A DNA stretch of 64,000 bases from Bacillus pumilus (GCF_024498355.1 NZ_CP101833.1:1903001-1967000), one strand, 5' to 3'. Positions 1 through 10,537 are shown, numbered from the stretch's first letter. The notes: generated from the sequence alone by a model not told the origin. Numbers and translations are program-made.

Positions 1-20
1 GAGGAAATCAGGAAATCGAA

Positions 21-56
21 AAGAAAAAAAGCTAGCACCTTAACGGGTGCCAGCTT
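21..56 (-). terminator. Rho-independent terminator of odhAB
   Basis: Reading the minus strand, an imperfect GC-rich stem (positions 31-40 with 45-54) is followed by a run of T (the A run at 23-30). It lies directly after the odhB stop. Confidence 0.85.
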
Positions 57-69
57 TTCATGTCGATCA

Positions 70-1326
70 TTATCCTTCAAGCAATAGCTGCTCAGGATCT
101 TCAAGCAAGTTTTTAATCGTGACGAGGAATCCAACTGCTTCTTTTCCATCGACAATACGGTGATCGTAAGAAAGAGCCAAATACATCATTGGACGGTTTT
201 CAAAACGTTCTTCATCAATCGCAACAGGACGAAGCTGAATTTTGTGCATTCCTAAAATCCCAACTTGAGGGCTGTTTAAAATTGGTGTCGAAAGCAGAGA
301 ACCAAATGTTCCGCCGTTTGTGATCGTGAATGATCCACCTTGTAACTCACTAAGAGACAATTTGTTGTCTCTTGCTTTTTTCGCAAGATGACCAATTTCT
401 TTTTCAATCCCGGCAAATGACAATCTGTCTGCATCACGGACAACCGGTACGACAAGTCCTTCATTTGCAGCGACAGCGATGCCGATGTCGTAGAATTTCT
501 TCAAGACAAGTTCATCACCTTGAATTTCTGCATTAAGAAGCGGATATTTCTTCAGTGCTGCTACAACTGCTTTTGTGAAGAAGGACATGAAGCCAAGTTT
601 CACATCATTTTGTTCAAGGAAGGCATCTTTACGACGCTTTCTTAAATCCATCACAGCTGTCATATCAACTTCATTAAATGTTGTCAGCATTGCAGCCGTT
701 TGTTGAACTTCAACTAAGCGTTTTGCAATCGTTTGTCTGCGGCGTGACATTCTTTCACGCTCAACTGGTTTTCCTGCTTGATCATTCTGCACCGCAGCAT
801 TTGCTTGTGGCGCGGCTTTTGGTGCTCTTGCAGGTGCTTCATTCTTTTGATAAGAAGCTACATCCTGCTTTCGTACCCTGCCCAGCGGATCTACGGTTGG
901 AATCTCAGATAAGTCTAGCCCCTTCTCTCTTGCTAATTTTCTAGCTGCAGGAGAAGCGATGGTTCTGCCATTACCAGATTTCGGCTCTTCTTTTGCTGCT
1001 GCTTCTTTTTGTTCAGCTGCCGGTTCTTCTTTCGAAGCTGGTGCAGAATCTTGCTCAGGTGCTGGAGCTGCGGACTCGCTTCCGCCAGCTTCACCTGCTG
1101 CAATGGTTCCGATGACTTCTCCAACTTGTACAGTGTCACCAGAATCTTTCAGTACTTCTTTGAGTACGCCAGATTCTTCGGCTGTCAGTTCGACATTGAC
1201 TTTATCTGTTTCAAGTTCTAACAGGTATTCTCCCTGCTCAACATAATCGCCCGGCTGCTTTAGCCATTGAGCAATCGTTCCTTCCGAGATCGATTCCGCT
1301 AATTCAGGTACTTTAATTTCCGCCAT
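70..1326 (-). CDS. odhB: Dihydrolipoyl succinyltransferase (E2 of 2-oxoglutarate dehydrogenase)
   Basis: E2 core of the 2-oxoglutarate dehydrogenase complex; it moves the succinyl group from the E1 thiamine intermediate through a lipoyl arm to CoA (TCA cycle, cytosol). The 418-residue protein has an N-terminal lipoyl domain with the lipoylated lysine in ETDK (K42), an Ala/Pro/Glu-rich linker, a peripheral-subunit-binding domain at about 122-160, and a C-terminal catalytic domain with the SYDHRIVDG motif (H389, D393). It starts 14 bases after odhA; its SD overlaps the odhA stop, so the two genes form an operon. Length and architecture are normal for the family. Confidence 0.97.
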   Translation of the reverse strand: MAEIKVPELAESISEGTIAQWLKQPGDYVEQGEYLLELETDKVNVELTAEESGVLKEVLKDSGDTVQVGEVIGTIAAGEAGGSESAAPAPEQDSAPASKEEPAAEQKEAAAKEEPKSGNGRTIASPAARKLAREKGLDLSEIPTVDPLGRVRKQDVASYQKNEAPARAPKAAPQANAAVQNDQAGKPVERERMSRRRQTIAKRLVEVQQTAAMLTTFNEVDMTAVMDLRKRRKDAFLEQNDVKLGFMSFFTKAVVAALKKYPLLNAEIQGDELVLKKFYDIGIAVAANEGLVVPVVRDADRLSFAGIEKEIGHLAKKARDNKLSLSELQGGSFTITNGGTFGSLLSTPILNSPQVGILGMHKIQLRPVAIDEERFENRPMMYLALSYDHRIVDGKEAVGFLVTIKNLLEDPEQLLLEG

Positions 1327-1340
1327 TTTTCATTTCCCCC

Positions 1341-4175
1341 TTAGTTTTTGCGAGTCAAGCTATCAGATACAATTCGTTCTTGTTCTTTTTTATGCACAGT
1401 TGGATCACCCTCAGCCGTACTTGAACGTCTTCTTCGGCCGATGTAACGTACTTTTACTTTTTCAGGCGCTATTTCACGTAAATATGGCTCAATGTATCCC
1501 CAAGCCCCCATATTTTGTGGTTCTTCTTGCACCCATACGATTTCTTCTAAGTTTGTCAGTTTCGTTAAAATTGCTTTAATATCTTTGGCCGGGAATGGAT
1601 ATAGTTGTTCCACTCTTGCAATATGAAGCCAATCTTTTGGCTCTTCCATTTGAGTAAAACGATCACTAATATCGATCGATACCTTCCCGCTAGATAGAAC
1701 GAGTCGTGAAACTTTTTCATGATCATGCACAATACCTGGCTGTTCAAGAACTGGACGGAACTGTCCATCCGTTAATTCTTGGACTTCAGACAATGTGTTC
1801 GGATTACGAAGCAGACTCTTCGGTGTCATGATGACAAGCGGACGAATCTCTTCACGAAGCAGCATTTTTGCCTGTCTTCTAAGAATGTGGAAGTATTGCG
1901 CTGCACTTGTCAGGTTCGCAACTGTCCAGTTATTCTCAGCAGCTGATTGCAGGAAGCGCTCTGTTCTTCCACTTGAATGTTCAGGACCTTGTCCTTCATA
2001 TCCGTGCGGCAAGAGCATGACTAGACCTGATTTTTGTCCCCATTTTGCGCGGCCTGCTGAAATAAATTGATCGAAATACACTTGAGCCGCATTTGCGAAG
2101 TCTCCAAATTGAGCTTCCCAAATCACTAATGTTTCAGGAGAATAGACATTATAACCATATTCAAATCCGATGACAGAGCCTTCCGACAGTGGACTGTTAT
2201 GGACTGTAAATGATGCATTCACATCACTCAGTTCATGAAGAGCAATAAATTCATTTCCCGTTTGACTGTCGTGAAGAACAAGGTTTCTTTGAGCAAATGT
2301 GCCTCGCTCTGAATCCTGTCCGGTCATTCGAATTGGCGTACCGTCTTTTAATATAGATGCAAATGCGAGTGCTTCACCAAGTGACCATTCCACTTTACGG
2401 TCATCTGTAAACACCTTTGCACGTTTTTCAAGGATCCGCTTTAGCTTACCGAATACTTGGAAATCTTTCGGCCAGCTAATTAATTCTTCGTTCAGCTTTC
2501 TTAATACATCAAATTCTACTGATGTATCCACTGCTGGGAAGCCATTAGATACAGGCTCTGGCAGTTCGATTTCTTGAATCGTATGTTCTTTCTTTGAAGG
2601 CACTTTTTTATAGGCTTCTTCTATCTTCGTCGTCACAGCCTGCTCGATTTCTTCTCGTTGTTCTTTTGTCAGAAGACCTTCTGTGACAAGTTTATCTGCA
2701 AAGATATTCTTGACCGTTTTATGCTTTCTGACTGCATCATATAGCATTGGCTGAGTTGTAGAAGGCTCATCCATTTCGTTATGACCATATCTGCGGTAAC
2801 CGATCAAGTCAATTAAGAAATCCTTCTTGAAGCGTTTGCGGTATTCTACAGCTAGCTGAACAGCCGCTAAACATGCTTCCGGATCATCTGCATTGACGTG
2901 CACAATTGGAATCTCAAAACCTTTTGCAAGGTCACTTGCATATTTCGTCGAACGAGATTCATTGCTTTCCGTTGTGAACCCGATCATGTTGTTTGCAATG
3001 ATATGGATGGTTCCACCAACTTGATAGCCTACAAGTTGACTTAAATTTAATGTTTCTGCCACAATTCCTTCTCCAGGAAATGCCGCATCACCATGAATTA
3101 AGATGGCTAACGCTTTTTCAACGTCTTGTACTGGATAGCCTTTTTGAGTACGTAATTCCTGAGCGGCACGTGTGCTTCCTTCAATAATTGGGTCAATAAA
3201 CTCCAAGTGACTTGGGTTATTAGCAAGCGTGACTCTCGCACTCTTTGTATCTTCGTCTTTAATTTGACGATCAGCTCCAAGATGGTACTTGACATCCCCT
3301 GTCCATCCGTAGCTAATGCCAATAGAGCCTTCTGATGGAACAAGCTCTTTATTTGGCGCATGCTGGAATTCTGAGAAAATGATCTCATATGGTTTTCCTA
3401 AAACATGTGCTAATACATTTAAACGGCCTCTGTGTGCCATTCCAATGTTAATATTTGAAGTCCCTTGTGTAACAGACTCTGATATAATTTCATCAAGTAC
3501 TGGGACAAGTGCATCTAATCCTTCGATAGAAAAGCGCTTTTGCCCAACAAATGTTTTATGCAGGAACTGCTCAAAGTACTCGACTTCTGTTAATCTTTTG
3601 AATACAGAAACTAGTTTATCCGCTGGTTTTTTCTTAAATAGTTCACCAGACTCGATAGAGCTTGAGAGCCAGTTTCGTTCTTCGAAGTCATGCACGTGAT
3701 CAAACTCAAATGAAATGGTGCGCTTATACGTATTTCTCAAATGGTTAATGGCTTCTATGCCGTTTGAAATGTGTTTTGGTGCGTCTGCACTAATAATCGA
3801 TATCGGAATATTCTTGACATCTTCTTCTGTTAAACCGTACTCCTTTAAAGGGAACAGCTCTTGTAATTCCTTTTCTTTGCGAAGAGGATTGACGGAAGCA
3901 TTTAAATGGCCATACGTTCTGATGTCTTCTGCCAGTTTAACGACTGATGCTATCTTTTGGATTTGTTCAGAAGTAACTACATTATTTTCTTTTTTCCCAA
4001 TTTCCTCCTTCATTTCACTCGGTGGTGCACCAAGTTCATCAAATATGCCTCTTAGATCTTCGTCAACACTATTAGGATCTTGGACATACTGATCGTAGAG
4101 CTCGAGCACATAGCCGAGGTTCGGACCATGAAATTCTTCCCAACTCAACGGTTGTTTCACATCATTTTGAAACAT
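1341..4175 (-). CDS. odhA: 2-oxoglutarate dehydrogenase E1 component
   Basis: Thiamine diphosphate-dependent decarboxylase of 2-oxoglutarate that passes the succinyl unit to OdhB. The short N-terminal segment ([16 protein letters not shown]) is typical of OdhA. The thiamine site is visible as GDAAFPGEG followed by NNMIGF, and a transketolase-type C-terminal half follows. The ATG at 4175 is chosen because it lies about 10 bases from the GGGGGT SD and gives 944 residues, the usual size. An upstream in-frame TTG at 4193 overlaps that SD and is unlikely. It is the first gene of the odhAB operon. Confidence 0.97.
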   Translation of the reverse strand: MFQNDVKQPLSWEEFHGPNLGYVLELYDQYVQDPNSVDEDLRGIFDELGAPPSEMKEEIGKKENNVVTSEQIQKIASVVKLAEDIRTYGHLNASVNPLRKEKELQELFPLKEYGLTEEDVKNIPISIISADAPKHISNGIEAINHLRNTYKRTISFEFDHVHDFEERNWLSSSIESGELFKKKPADKLVSVFKRLTEVEYFEQFLHKTFVGQKRFSIEGLDALVPVLDEIISESVTQGTSNINIGMAHRGRLNVLAHVLGKPYEIIFSEFQHAPNKELVPSEGSIGISYGWTGDVKYHLGADRQIKDEDTKSARVTLANNPSHLEFIDPIIEGSTRAAQELRTQKGYPVQDVEKALAILIHGDAAFPGEGIVAETLNLSQLVGYQVGGTIHIIANNMIGFTTESNESRSTKYASDLAKGFEIPIVHVNADDPEACLAAVQLAVEYRKRFKKDFLIDLIGYRRYGHNEMDEPSTTQPMLYDAVRKHKTVKNIFADKLVTEGLLTKEQREEIEQAVTTKIEEAYKKVPSKKEHTIQEIELPEPVSNGFPAVDTSVEFDVLRKLNEELISWPKDFQVFGKLKRILEKRAKVFTDDRKVEWSLGEALAFASILKDGTPIRMTGQDSERGTFAQRNLVLHDSQTGNEFIALHELSDVNASFTVHNSPLSEGSVIGFEYGYNVYSPETLVIWEAQFGDFANAAQVYFDQFISAGRAKWGQKSGLVMLLPHGYEGQGPEHSSGRTERFLQSAAENNWTVANLTSAAQYFHILRRQAKMLLREEIRPLVIMTPKSLLRNPNTLSEVQELTDGQFRPVLEQPGIVHDHEKVSRLVLSSGKVSIDISDRFTQMEEPKDWLHIARVEQLYPFPAKDIKAILTKLTNLEEIVWVQEEPQNMGAWGYIEPYLREIAPEKVKVRYIGRRRRSSTAEGDPTVHKKEQERIVSDSLTRKN

Positions 4176-4259
4176 TTTGAACACTACCCCCAACTTTGAT
4201 CATCAAGTGATTGAACACTATCTCGATATAACTTCCAGAACACAATGACCAAATTTATG

Positions 4260-4309
4260 TAATAAAACGCTTCCAATAATATTCTACCACTGTTTCGGAT
4301 TACTTTCTA
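4260..4309 (-). promoter_or_regulatory. Candidate odhA promoter with a cre-like site
   Basis: On the minus strand a -10 of TAGAAT (4281-4286) lies 17 bases from a weak -35, TAGAAA (4304-4309). Immediately downstream, 4260-4276 reads close to the CcpA catabolite-response consensus (TGGAAGCG core), with one or two mismatches. It sits at the predicted transcription start, a usual place for repression. This is inference from pattern only. Confidence 0.4.
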
Positions 4310-4380
4310 CATTCTTTGTTCAATTAAAGATAAAAAATTCACAGAAAAACAAAAAATTTAAATCATTCCGAAAAATATTT

Positions 4381-4410
4381 TGAAGAAAGGGGCAAAACCT
4401 TATGCCCCAA
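4381..4410 (-). terminator. Terminator of yojN-yojO
   Basis: Stem GGGGCA/TGCCCC (4389-4394 with 4403-4408) followed on the minus strand by a T-rich tract. The yojO stop codon lies in the loop. Confidence 0.75.
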
Positions 4411-6316
4411 TGCTTTTATGCAGCAGTTTCTTCAATAATGGATATAAGACATCTGGCAATGTATCGACATCTGGTACAAAAATGCTGAACTTGCCATACA
4501 TATCTTGGATGGTTTTCATCTGTGCTTCTTCAATCGGCGAATTGGATAAAAACACGTTGATCACTTCAATTCCCTTTTTCCTCGCTTCAAGAACTGCTTC
4601 ATGTGTATCCACGATCCCATTTTGTTCGTAGCTGAACGCGGCTGGCTCTCCGTCTGAGAATACAATGAGAAACTTTTGCTCTTCTCTTCGTTTTAAAATC
4701 ATTTTCGTCATTTGACGAATCGCATAGCCGTCCCGGTTATCCTCTTCTGGCTCAAGTGACATAATGGAAGGTCCTGCATCAAATAAAGAATCTTTGAACG
4801 ACACGACTGTGTTGAAATAGTTCGGCTGGCTTGTTTCTGTTGCATCGTTTGTATCTTCCCAAAACCCAACAATTTGATGTGGTACTTGAACGGATTTTAA
4901 GGCTTCATGAAATAGAACAATTCCCTTTTTCGTCTCATCCATCTTGTCAAACATGCTTGCAGAACAGTCAACTAATAAGGTGAAAACAGCATCAATTTGA
5001 GAAGACGGTGCCTGCTTTTTATAGAAAAGACGCGGGTTAGACTCTGTAAAATAGCGAATGAGCTTTTTACTCAGACGGCCTGCATGAAGATCCGTTTTCG
5101 GCCATGATTTTTTATGTTCAAGTGTTTTTTGAATCATCTGCTTTAAGCGTTTCTGGTAAGGCTCAATCGCCTTTGCATGCTGCTTGTACACATCTATTTG
5201 CTCTGGCTCAGGCGGGTCTGGTGATATCATAATTGGAAACGCATATTTGTTCTCTTTTCCATTCTCATGAGCACCTGCTCCGCTTTCTTCGCCTTCAGCC
5301 TCTTCTAATGCTTCGAGCTTTGAATAATCTTTTCGATGTGTTTGTTTTGCAGAGCCTTGAACAGTTCCAAGCGCCTGGTCTCCATCGTCACCTTCTCTTG
5401 CTGCATCCTTGCCGAGATCACTTTTCCCGCCGTGTTCTAAATCAAATTGAAGGAAGCTTTTTGATGGCGCTTCAGTTTCCCTATGCCATACTTCCATATA
5501 TTCTTGGTGGATGTCTTCATCCCCCTGTTTTTCCCGGTCGACTTTGATGTCCTCACTTAATTTAGGTTTTCTTTTTAAGTCATGGAACAGCGGTTCTTTT
5601 GCCGCTTTTTCATAGTCCAATTCTGGAAAGAAAAAGTACGTATTCAGCATATCTTTTTCAAGAAGCTCATCAAAGCCTTCTGTCAATCCTTTTACAATGG
5701 TTGCGATGTCAGATGTTGAACCTGCTTCATATACACGTTCAAGACTTGACTCAATAAACGGAATCATTGGATGAATCTGCTCGTGAAGGGGCGGAATCTC
5801 TTCCAGCGGTGAATCAGCTGTCAGCTTTACATACATTGCACAAAAGAGTGCATCCGTTAAAATGGTTCGTTCTTGGTTAATCGTTAATTGCGTCTTAAAG
5901 TGACGCCTGTAAAGCTCTCTTCTCCGTTTAAACACCTTTTTTGTTCCTGGGCGGTCGCGTTTAATTTGCTCTTCAATCCGGATATCTTCAAACAGCATAA
6001 ACAATTGTTTACATACATTAGGAATGGATAATGTGTGGGCGTAGCGGATCATGTCCTCAAATACAGTGAGATCACTATAGACTGTCCCTACTGCACGCAG
6101 GAAAACATCACTTTTTAGCCCTGCTGTCATGTCTTCTTGATTACGATCATCCCAAAAATGGCTGATGAAAATTTTCTTTTCAAAAGGTTCATAGTAGGAC
6201 TGCACACCGTATTCAAGCTCGACATCATCACTTTTCGCTAACGTTTTGGCTAAATCTGTTAATTCCATAAATAGAAATGAATCGATTCTGCTGTCATTAA
6301 ATTTGATGAATTTCAA
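4400..6316 (-). CDS. yojO: VWA-domain protein, CobT-like, partner of a MoxR AAA+ ATPase
   Basis: A 638-residue cytosolic protein with a C-terminal von Willebrand A domain (about 445-635). Its metal-ion-dependent adhesion site begins with DCSAS (DxSxS) and is followed by a conserved FSDGEPAAF segment. The middle is acidic and low-complexity (about 280-360), as in CobT-like proteins. It starts at a TTG 11 bases after the yojN stop. MoxR/VWA pairs are thought to act as chaperones that mature or insert cofactors into partner enzymes. Position next to odhAB is conserved in Bacillus, but the substrate is unknown. Confidence 0.85.
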   Translation of the reverse strand: MKFIKFNDSRIDSFLFMELTDLAKTLAKSDDVELEYGVQSYYEPFEKKIFISHFWDDRNQEDMTAGLKSDVFLRAVGTVYSDLTVFEDMIRYAHTLSIPNVCKQLFMLFEDIRIEEQIKRDRPGTKKVFKRRRELYRRHFKTQLTINQERTILTDALFCAMYVKLTADSPLEEIPPLHEQIHPMIPFIESSLERVYEAGSTSDIATIVKGLTEGFDELLEKDMLNTYFFFPELDYEKAAKEPLFHDLKRKPKLSEDIKVDREKQGDEDIHQEYMEVWHRETEAPSKSFLQFDLEHGGKSDLGKDAAREGDDGDQALGTVQGSAKQTHRKDYSKLEALEEAEGEESGAGAHENGKENKYAFPIMISPDPPEPEQIDVYKQHAKAIEPYQKRLKQMIQKTLEHKKSWPKTDLHAGRLSKKLIRYFTESNPRLFYKKQAPSSQIDAVFTLLVDCSASMFDKMDETKKGIVLFHEALKSVQVPHQIVGFWEDTNDATETSQPNYFNTVVSFKDSLFDAGPSIMSLEPEEDNRDGYAIRQMTKMILKRREEQKFLIVFSDGEPAAFSYEQNGIVDTHEAVLEARKKGIEVINVFLSNSPIEEAQMKTIQDMYGKFSIFVPDVDTLPDVLYPLLKKLLHKSIGA

Positions 6317-6327
6317 AAGTCAGAACC

Positions 6328-7206
6328 TCACTCGAATAATGTTTGGGCGATATTTCTTACCGCTGCTTTTTCCCGGTCATCTTCTAGCTTTTCAACAATC
6401 CCTCGTTCAATGGCACGAAGCGGCGGGATATATTGCGCAAGATCACATGTATCTAAGAGGGCGCGAATGGATGCTGCTTCTTCACTGACCTGTCCATTGT
6501 GTGCTTGTGTAATCAAGTCTGATGAGAGCTGTACGAATTGGGCGATTAACCGCTCATCCTTTAAAACAGATTGAGATTGAAGGACATCTTTCAGGATGCC
6601 GCCGCCGATGTAAGGAACATCAATGACAACAAAACGGTTTTTCAGGGCTTCATTTAGAGGCACTGTGCCAACATACCCTTCGTTGATTGCCGCAATCACG
6701 CCAAAGCCCTCTTCTGCTCTGACAACCTCACCTGTAAATGGGTTTGTCATCATTTTTCGGTAGTCGAGTACACCGTTTAAAATAGGCAGGGTTTCCGGTT
6801 TCGCCATGTTGATTTCATCAATATATAAAAGGTGGCCTTTTTTCATTGCTTTTGTAACGGGTCCTTCAATGAATTCAATAGAAGCGATCTGACCATCATT
6901 GTGGATGGTTTTATAGCCAATTAAGCTTTCTGCATCTAGATCAACCGAGCAGTTCACACTGTGCATCGGCTGCTGAAAGAAAGCGGATAAAGTTTCTGCT
7001 AGTTTTGTTTTACCTGAGCCAGTTGGCCCTTTTAATAGAACGTTTTTTCCTAGTGCTAGTGCAATCATGGCATCTTGAATGATAGAAGTATCCTGTGATT
7101 CATAGCCGCCTGTTCCAATGAGCGGACGGAATTCTTCTTCTAGCACTTTTGCTTTTGCTTCGATCATTGCTTGAATTTCTTCTGGGAGTGATTGTTGGTT
7201 GAACAT
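6328..7206 (-). CDS. yojN: MoxR-type AAA+ ATPase
   Basis: A 292-residue AAA+ ATPase of the MoxR/NorQ family. Walker A is GPTGSGKT (residues 60-67) and Walker B is LLYIDE (D130, E131), followed by NMAKPETL and a sensor region ([19 protein letters not shown]). It probably uses ATP to remodel a client together with the VWA protein encoded directly downstream (12-base spacing). The start has an AGAGAGG SD. The client is not identifiable from sequence. Confidence 0.88.
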   Translation of the reverse strand: MFNQQSLPEEIQAMIEAKAKVLEEEFRPLIGTGGYESQDTSIIQDAMIALALGKNVLLKGPTGSGKTKLAETLSAFFQQPMHSVNCSVDLDAESLIGYKTIHNDGQIASIEFIEGPVTKAMKKGHLLYIDEINMAKPETLPILNGVLDYRKMMTNPFTGEVVRAEEGFGVIAAINEGYVGTVPLNEALKNRFVVIDVPYIGGGILKDVLQSQSVLKDERLIAQFVQLSSDLITQAHNGQVSEEAASIRALLDTCDLAQYIPPLRAIERGIVEKLEDDREKAAVRNIAQTLFE

Positions 7207-7252
7207 ATATGATTAATTCCTCTCTTCGATCATTTTCCTCACCAAGTATACT

Positions 7253-7286
7253 AAAAAAACCTTTATGCACTCAATACATAAAGGTT
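7253..7286 (-). terminator. Terminator of sodC
   Basis: A perfect 10-bp stem (7258-7267 with 7277-7286) followed on the minus strand by seven T. Confidence 0.85.
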
Positions 7287-7295
7287 CGTCTTCTG

Positions 7296-7874
7296 TTATT
7301 TTACCATTTCTTTTGTGATCGCTCCGCAAGCAATTCGCTTTCCAGAGTTTCCAGAAGGGTTGCTTAAATAATCATCTGCTTCTGCATGAATGATAAAGCT
7401 TCGCCCATTTTGACCGATTAATTGATTCGGACCTCCCTTTAACGTCACATCTGGTACATTGACGACGACATCAATTTGGCCATCTGCTCCTACCTCTAAA
7501 TTAGGCATATCTCCAGCATGATGCCCCTTTGGGTTGTCAAAGCCATGCTCCCTATGGGTTGGATTAAAATGAGGACCTGCCGTTTCAAAATCTGGCGCTT
7601 CACATACACCTGTCTCGTGAATATGGAAGCCATGAGGACCTGGCGGTAACCCTTTTGCTTTTACGTGTAGATCCAGACCATTTGCTGAAGATTCTCTCAC
7701 TTCGATGCTTCCTATTTTCTGCCCACTTTCATTGATCAATGAAGTGGTCACCGGCGCTTGTTTAGGTGCTGCAACTTCATGACTTTCTTCTGCCATTTCT
7801 TTTTTCGGCGGTGCATGACATGCTGATACGAGAAAGACCAAACACATCATGATCGTCCACACTGACTTTTTCAT
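7296..7874 (-). CDS. yojM: Cu/Zn superoxide dismutase-like lipoprotein
   Basis: SodC-fold lipoprotein of 192 residues. The signal peptide ends in the lipobox VSAC (C19), so it should be anchored on the outer face of the membrane. Canonical ligands are all present: copper H84, H86, H102 and H163; zinc H102, H110, H119 and D122. The disulfide pair C91/C183 is also present. As I recall, B. subtilis YojM lacks two copper ligands, so this protein may be an active superoxide dismutase where that one is not. The ATG at 7874 is chosen for its GGGGGC SD; the ORF extends 15 codons further upstream without support. Confidence 0.9.
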   Translation of the reverse strand: MKKSVWTIMMCLVFLVSACHAPPKKEMAEESHEVAAPKQAPVTTSLINESGQKIGSIEVRESSANGLDLHVKAKGLPPGPHGFHIHETGVCEAPDFETAGPHFNPTHREHGFDNPKGHHAGDMPNLEVGADGQIDVVVNVPDVTLKGGPNQLIGQNGRSFIIHAEADDYLSNPSGNSGKRIACGAITKEMVK

Positions 7875-7931
7875 ATGACTGCCCCCTTTTCCTTTTGTTA
7901 TCAGTATGGACAATCTCATGAGAGGGCAAAC

Positions 7932-7957
7932 AAAAAAAGCCGAAAACCGGCTTTTTT
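7932..7957 (-). terminator. Terminator of cwlS
   Basis: AAAAAGCCG/CGGCTTTTT stem with an AAAA loop; T runs occur on both sides, so it may work in both directions. It overlaps the cwlS stop codon. Confidence 0.85.
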
Positions 7958-9242
7958 AGAAGAAACGTTTTGCACCTAAATAGGCTTTTTTCCAATATGA
8001 GTTACTTAAGTTCGAAATACCTACTCCGCTGTCACTTGCATGAAGGAAATCTCCTCCACCCAGGTATAGTCCCATGTGAGAAGGACCTGCTTTGTATGTT
8101 GTAAAATAAACAAAATCTCCAACTTGCGGTGTGCTGACAGGCGTCATCATATTCCAGTAGCCCGCTGTGCTTAATCTAGATACAGATGAAACCTTGTTAA
8201 TGAGATAGTAAACAAAGCCGCTGCAATCAAACCCAGCTGGTGTATTACCGCCCCATCTGTAAGGAATTCCTGTCAGCTTTTTACCTTCTTGGATCATCGT
8301 CGTGATTTTTGCATTCATTGGAACATCGGTTTTGTTATTGTTGACCGGAGTTGTTGAACCGTTAGACGTAGAACCATTAGAGCCGGAAGCCGTACCATTA
8401 ATTTTTAACACTTGTCCAATTCTAAGCACATCACTTTTCAGGCTGTTTGCCGTGCGAATGGATTGAACCTGCACCTTAAACTGAATCGCAATTTTCCATA
8501 ATGAATCACCTGATTTTACGGTATAAGATGTTGTTTTCCCGCTTGAAGACGGGTTGCTAGGTTTAGCAGGGGCTTTCGGCTGACTTGGTTTTGATGCAGC
8601 CGTCCCTTTTACTTTCAATACTTGATTCGGATAAATCATATCAGATTTTAATCCGTTTAATGTTTTGATTTCACCAATCGCCATATTTAACGAATTCGCA
8701 ATTTTCCAAAGGGAATCGCCTAATTTGACCTTGTATGTACTAGATGATGATGAACTATTTGAGTTCGTCGTCTTATTGCTTGAGTTTGAATTTGATGACT
8801 GACTGCCGCTCGTCTTCGTGCTCCCAGAGACTTTCAGCTTTTGACCTGGTCGAATCAGGTCACTGTTTAAGCTGTTTAGGCTTTTCAAGCTTGCGACTGA
8901 CATTTTATGATTTTTCGCAATCAGCCATAGTGAATCTCCAAGCTTTACAGTATAGCTAGATGTCGTTGAAGCACCTGATTTCGTCGCTTTTGAGCCTGTT
9001 GATGAGCTGGTTTTTTTACTTTTTGCGCCAGGAATCTTTAAGCTTTGTCCTGCAAAAATCATCGTCGTTTTTAATTGATTAAGAGATTGAAGCTCCGAAA
9101 TACTTGTATTGTACTGTTCGGCAATCTTCCAAAGTGAGTCACCGCTTTTCACCTTGATCGTCTGTGCTTCTGCCGGTGCAGCAATAACAGCTGAGCCTGC
9201 GATCGCTGAAACTGTGAGGCCGGTTACTACTTTTTTCTTCAT
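7956..9242 (-). CDS. cwlS: Secreted D,L-endopeptidase with four LysM domains
   Basis: Peptidoglycan endopeptidase of 428 residues, exported by an N-terminal signal peptide (cleavage near APAEA, residue 26). Four LysM domains follow (about 28-71, 97-138, 169-212, 239-282), joined by Ser/Asn/Thr-rich linkers. A C-terminal NlpC/P60 domain carries C340 (FDCSGF), H389 (SHMG) and H401. The family cuts the D-Glu-mDAP bond during cell separation. The ATG at 9242 is used because it has a good SD (AAAGGCGGAG) and starts the signal peptide. A leader of nearly 300 bases is predicted (see the candidate promoter at 9537-9565). Confidence 0.93.
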   Translation of the reverse strand: MKKKVVTGLTVSAIAGSAVIAAPAEAQTIKVKSGDSLWKIAEQYNTSISELQSLNQLKTTMIFAGQSLKIPGAKSKKTSSSTGSKATKSGASTTSSYTVKLGDSLWLIAKNHKMSVASLKSLNSLNSDLIRPGQKLKVSGSTKTSGSQSSNSNSSNKTTNSNSSSSSSTYKVKLGDSLWKIANSLNMAIGEIKTLNGLKSDMIYPNQVLKVKGTAASKPSQPKAPAKPSNPSSSGKTTSYTVKSGDSLWKIAIQFKVQVQSIRTANSLKSDVLRIGQVLKINGTASGSNGSTSNGSTTPVNNNKTDVPMNAKITTMIQEGKKLTGIPYRWGGNTPAGFDCSGFVYYLINKVSSVSRLSTAGYWNMMTPVSTPQVGDFVYFTTYKAGPSHMGLYLGGGDFLHASDSGVGISNLSNSYWKKAYLGAKRFF

Positions 9243-9604
9243 AGATGAATCTCCGCCTTTCATGATTTCGTTCAACAAAACTTATGTACTAGTTTTGAGT
9301 TTCGCATTTAACGGTTCTGCTTCTCTTGCACTATTTTATCTTTATTTCTATTATATTACTCGACATGAAGACGTTGGGCAATAACAAATAGGTTAGAGCA
9401 GCAAACTCAAAATGCTAAAACAACGCCATATCGTTTCTATCGGCTGTTTGCTGTATTTATAAACATTTTTTAAGGAATTTTTAAGTTGACGTTTAGAAAT
9501 ATGTCAAAACAAGCACTTTGCTAGTTTCATAGTTCTATTCTACATGACAAATTTTTCTGTATCAAATGACTTTTTACTTAATTGGCTGTTTTTTCTCCTC
9601 AAAT
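9243..9604. other. Non-coding interval upstream of cwlS
   Basis: About 360 bases with no convincing ORF. It holds the candidate minus-strand promoter at 9537-9565 and, within the predicted leader, a TTGAC/GTCAA dyad at 9486-9507, a TATAAT-like box at 9350-9355 and a weak CAAAACT/AGTTTTG hairpin near the SD. I see no match to a riboswitch I know. Confidence 0.6.
9537..9565 (-). promoter_or_regulatory. Candidate sigma-A promoter of cwlS
   Basis: On the minus strand TTGATA (9560-9565), 17 bases, TAGAAT (9537-9542). It points toward cwlS and would give a leader of nearly 300 nucleotides. Confidence 0.5.
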
Positions 9605-9634
9605 GAAAAAAGCATCCTTCCCAATGAAGAATGC
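9605..9634 (-). terminator. Terminator of cdaS
   Basis: GCATTCTTC/GAAGGATGC stem (one G-T pair) followed on the minus strand by a T run (A run at 9605-9611). Confidence 0.85.
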
Positions 9635-9646
9635 AGCGATTCGTTT

Positions 9647-10273
9647 TTATTTTCTTATTTCCGGATCTTTCACGGTGAGCGGATAAAGCACTCCTTCTTT
9701 AGCAAACGACATCTTTCCCGTTTCTTCTGATACAACGAGAACCAGTGCGTCGGTCATCCCAGAAAGACCGATGGCCGCCCTGTGTCTTGTGCCAAGAGAA
9801 GGACTGACTTTTTTTGAGGTGAGCGGCAGCACATTTGCAGCGGAAACGAGTGTATTTTCTTTCACTAAAAGAGCACCATCATGAAGTGGATTTCCCGGAT
9901 AGAAAATGCTTTCTATTAATGATGCACTAATTTTCGCATGGAGGTTTGTGCCTCTTTGGATAAAATCCTCGACTTCATCCCTCCTTTGAATCACAATAAG
10001 CGCTCCGTGCTTTTGTTTAGATAAATGCTCAATCGCTAACGAAAATTGAGCAAATCCAGGCGTGAATTCCTCCATATATGATTGTAAATAAAACGAGGAA
10101 GCCTCTGCATGCATTTCATTAAACTGATCATGCAATGATTCGAGGTCACAAAGAAGACATTGTTCCGTCTCATCAAGTGAATCGGCAATTTTCCTTGCAT
10201 CCATCATGATTTGCATCAAATGTGATTTCATTTCTAATTTAAACATCGCTTCTTCGTTTGTGCGATTTAACAT
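9647..10273 (-). CDS. cdaS: Sporulation-type diadenylate cyclase
   Basis: Makes c-di-AMP from two ATP. The C-terminal DisA_N domain has the signature DGA (132-134) and RHR (163-165). The N-terminal 75 residues form the helical segment that restrains activity in CdaS. No membrane segment is present, which separates it from CdaA. The ATG at 10273 gives 208 residues, close to the known CdaS size, but it is 12 bases from the AAGGAGG SD. An ATG at 10282 is only 3 bases away, so the start is uncertain by three codons. Confidence 0.9.
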   Translation of the reverse strand: MLNRTNEEAMFKLEMKSHLMQIMMDARKIADSLDETEQCLLCDLESLHDQFNEMHAEASSFYLQSYMEEFTPGFAQFSLAIEHLSKQKHGALIVIQRRDEVEDFIQRGTNLHAKISASLIESIFYPGNPLHDGALLVKENTLVSAANVLPLTSKKVSPSLGTRHRAAIGLSGMTDALVLVVSEETGKMSFAKEGVLYPLTVKDPEIRK

Positions 10274-10355
10274 CTTGACCATTTCCCTCCTTCTTTGGCT
10301 TGTGTCATAAAATAACAAATTGTGCACATTCTATTTGTATGGAGGTGAACTCAAT

Positions 10356-10481
10356 ATGACCATTCAGAAAGTCATTCAATATGCTTGCAGCATTTTAGGT
10401 GTTGTCAGTCTTTCTTTTATTTATGCCCAAATGTTTAAAAAAACGAAGCCATCAAAGAAAAATAATCCGACGGAGAATTGA
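10356..10481 (+). CDS. Small single-span membrane protein (41 aa)
   Basis: A 41-codon ORF with a strong SD (GGAGGTGA, 6 bases from ATG). The protein has a hydrophobic helix at about 10-25 (CSILGVVSLSFIYA) and a very basic tail (KKTKPSKKNN). It is divergent from cdaS and lies 56 bases before the MATE exporter gene. I do not recognise a family; the SD and the topology are the evidence that it is real. Confidence 0.65.
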   Translation: MTIQKVIQYACSILGVVSLSFIYAQMFKKTKPSKKNNPTEN

Positions 10482-10505
10482 TTTTTTTACATAGCATGAT
10501 ATAAT
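10478..10505 (+). promoter_or_regulatory. Sigma-A promoter of yojI
   Basis: TTGATT (10478-10483), 16 bases, TATAAT (10500-10505). The -35 overlaps the stop codon of the small upstream ORF. A dyad TTCCTCTC/GAGAGGAA (10505-10512 with 10527-10534) spans the predicted start and the SD. Confidence 0.65.
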
Positions 10506-10537
10506 TCCTCTCGTTATTTCTGTTCAGAGAGGAACTG

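Noticed and set aside
959..1246. Long plus-strand ORFs opposite odhB.
   Set aside because: They are the Ser/Pro-rich reverse reading of the Ala/Glu-rich linker of odhB.
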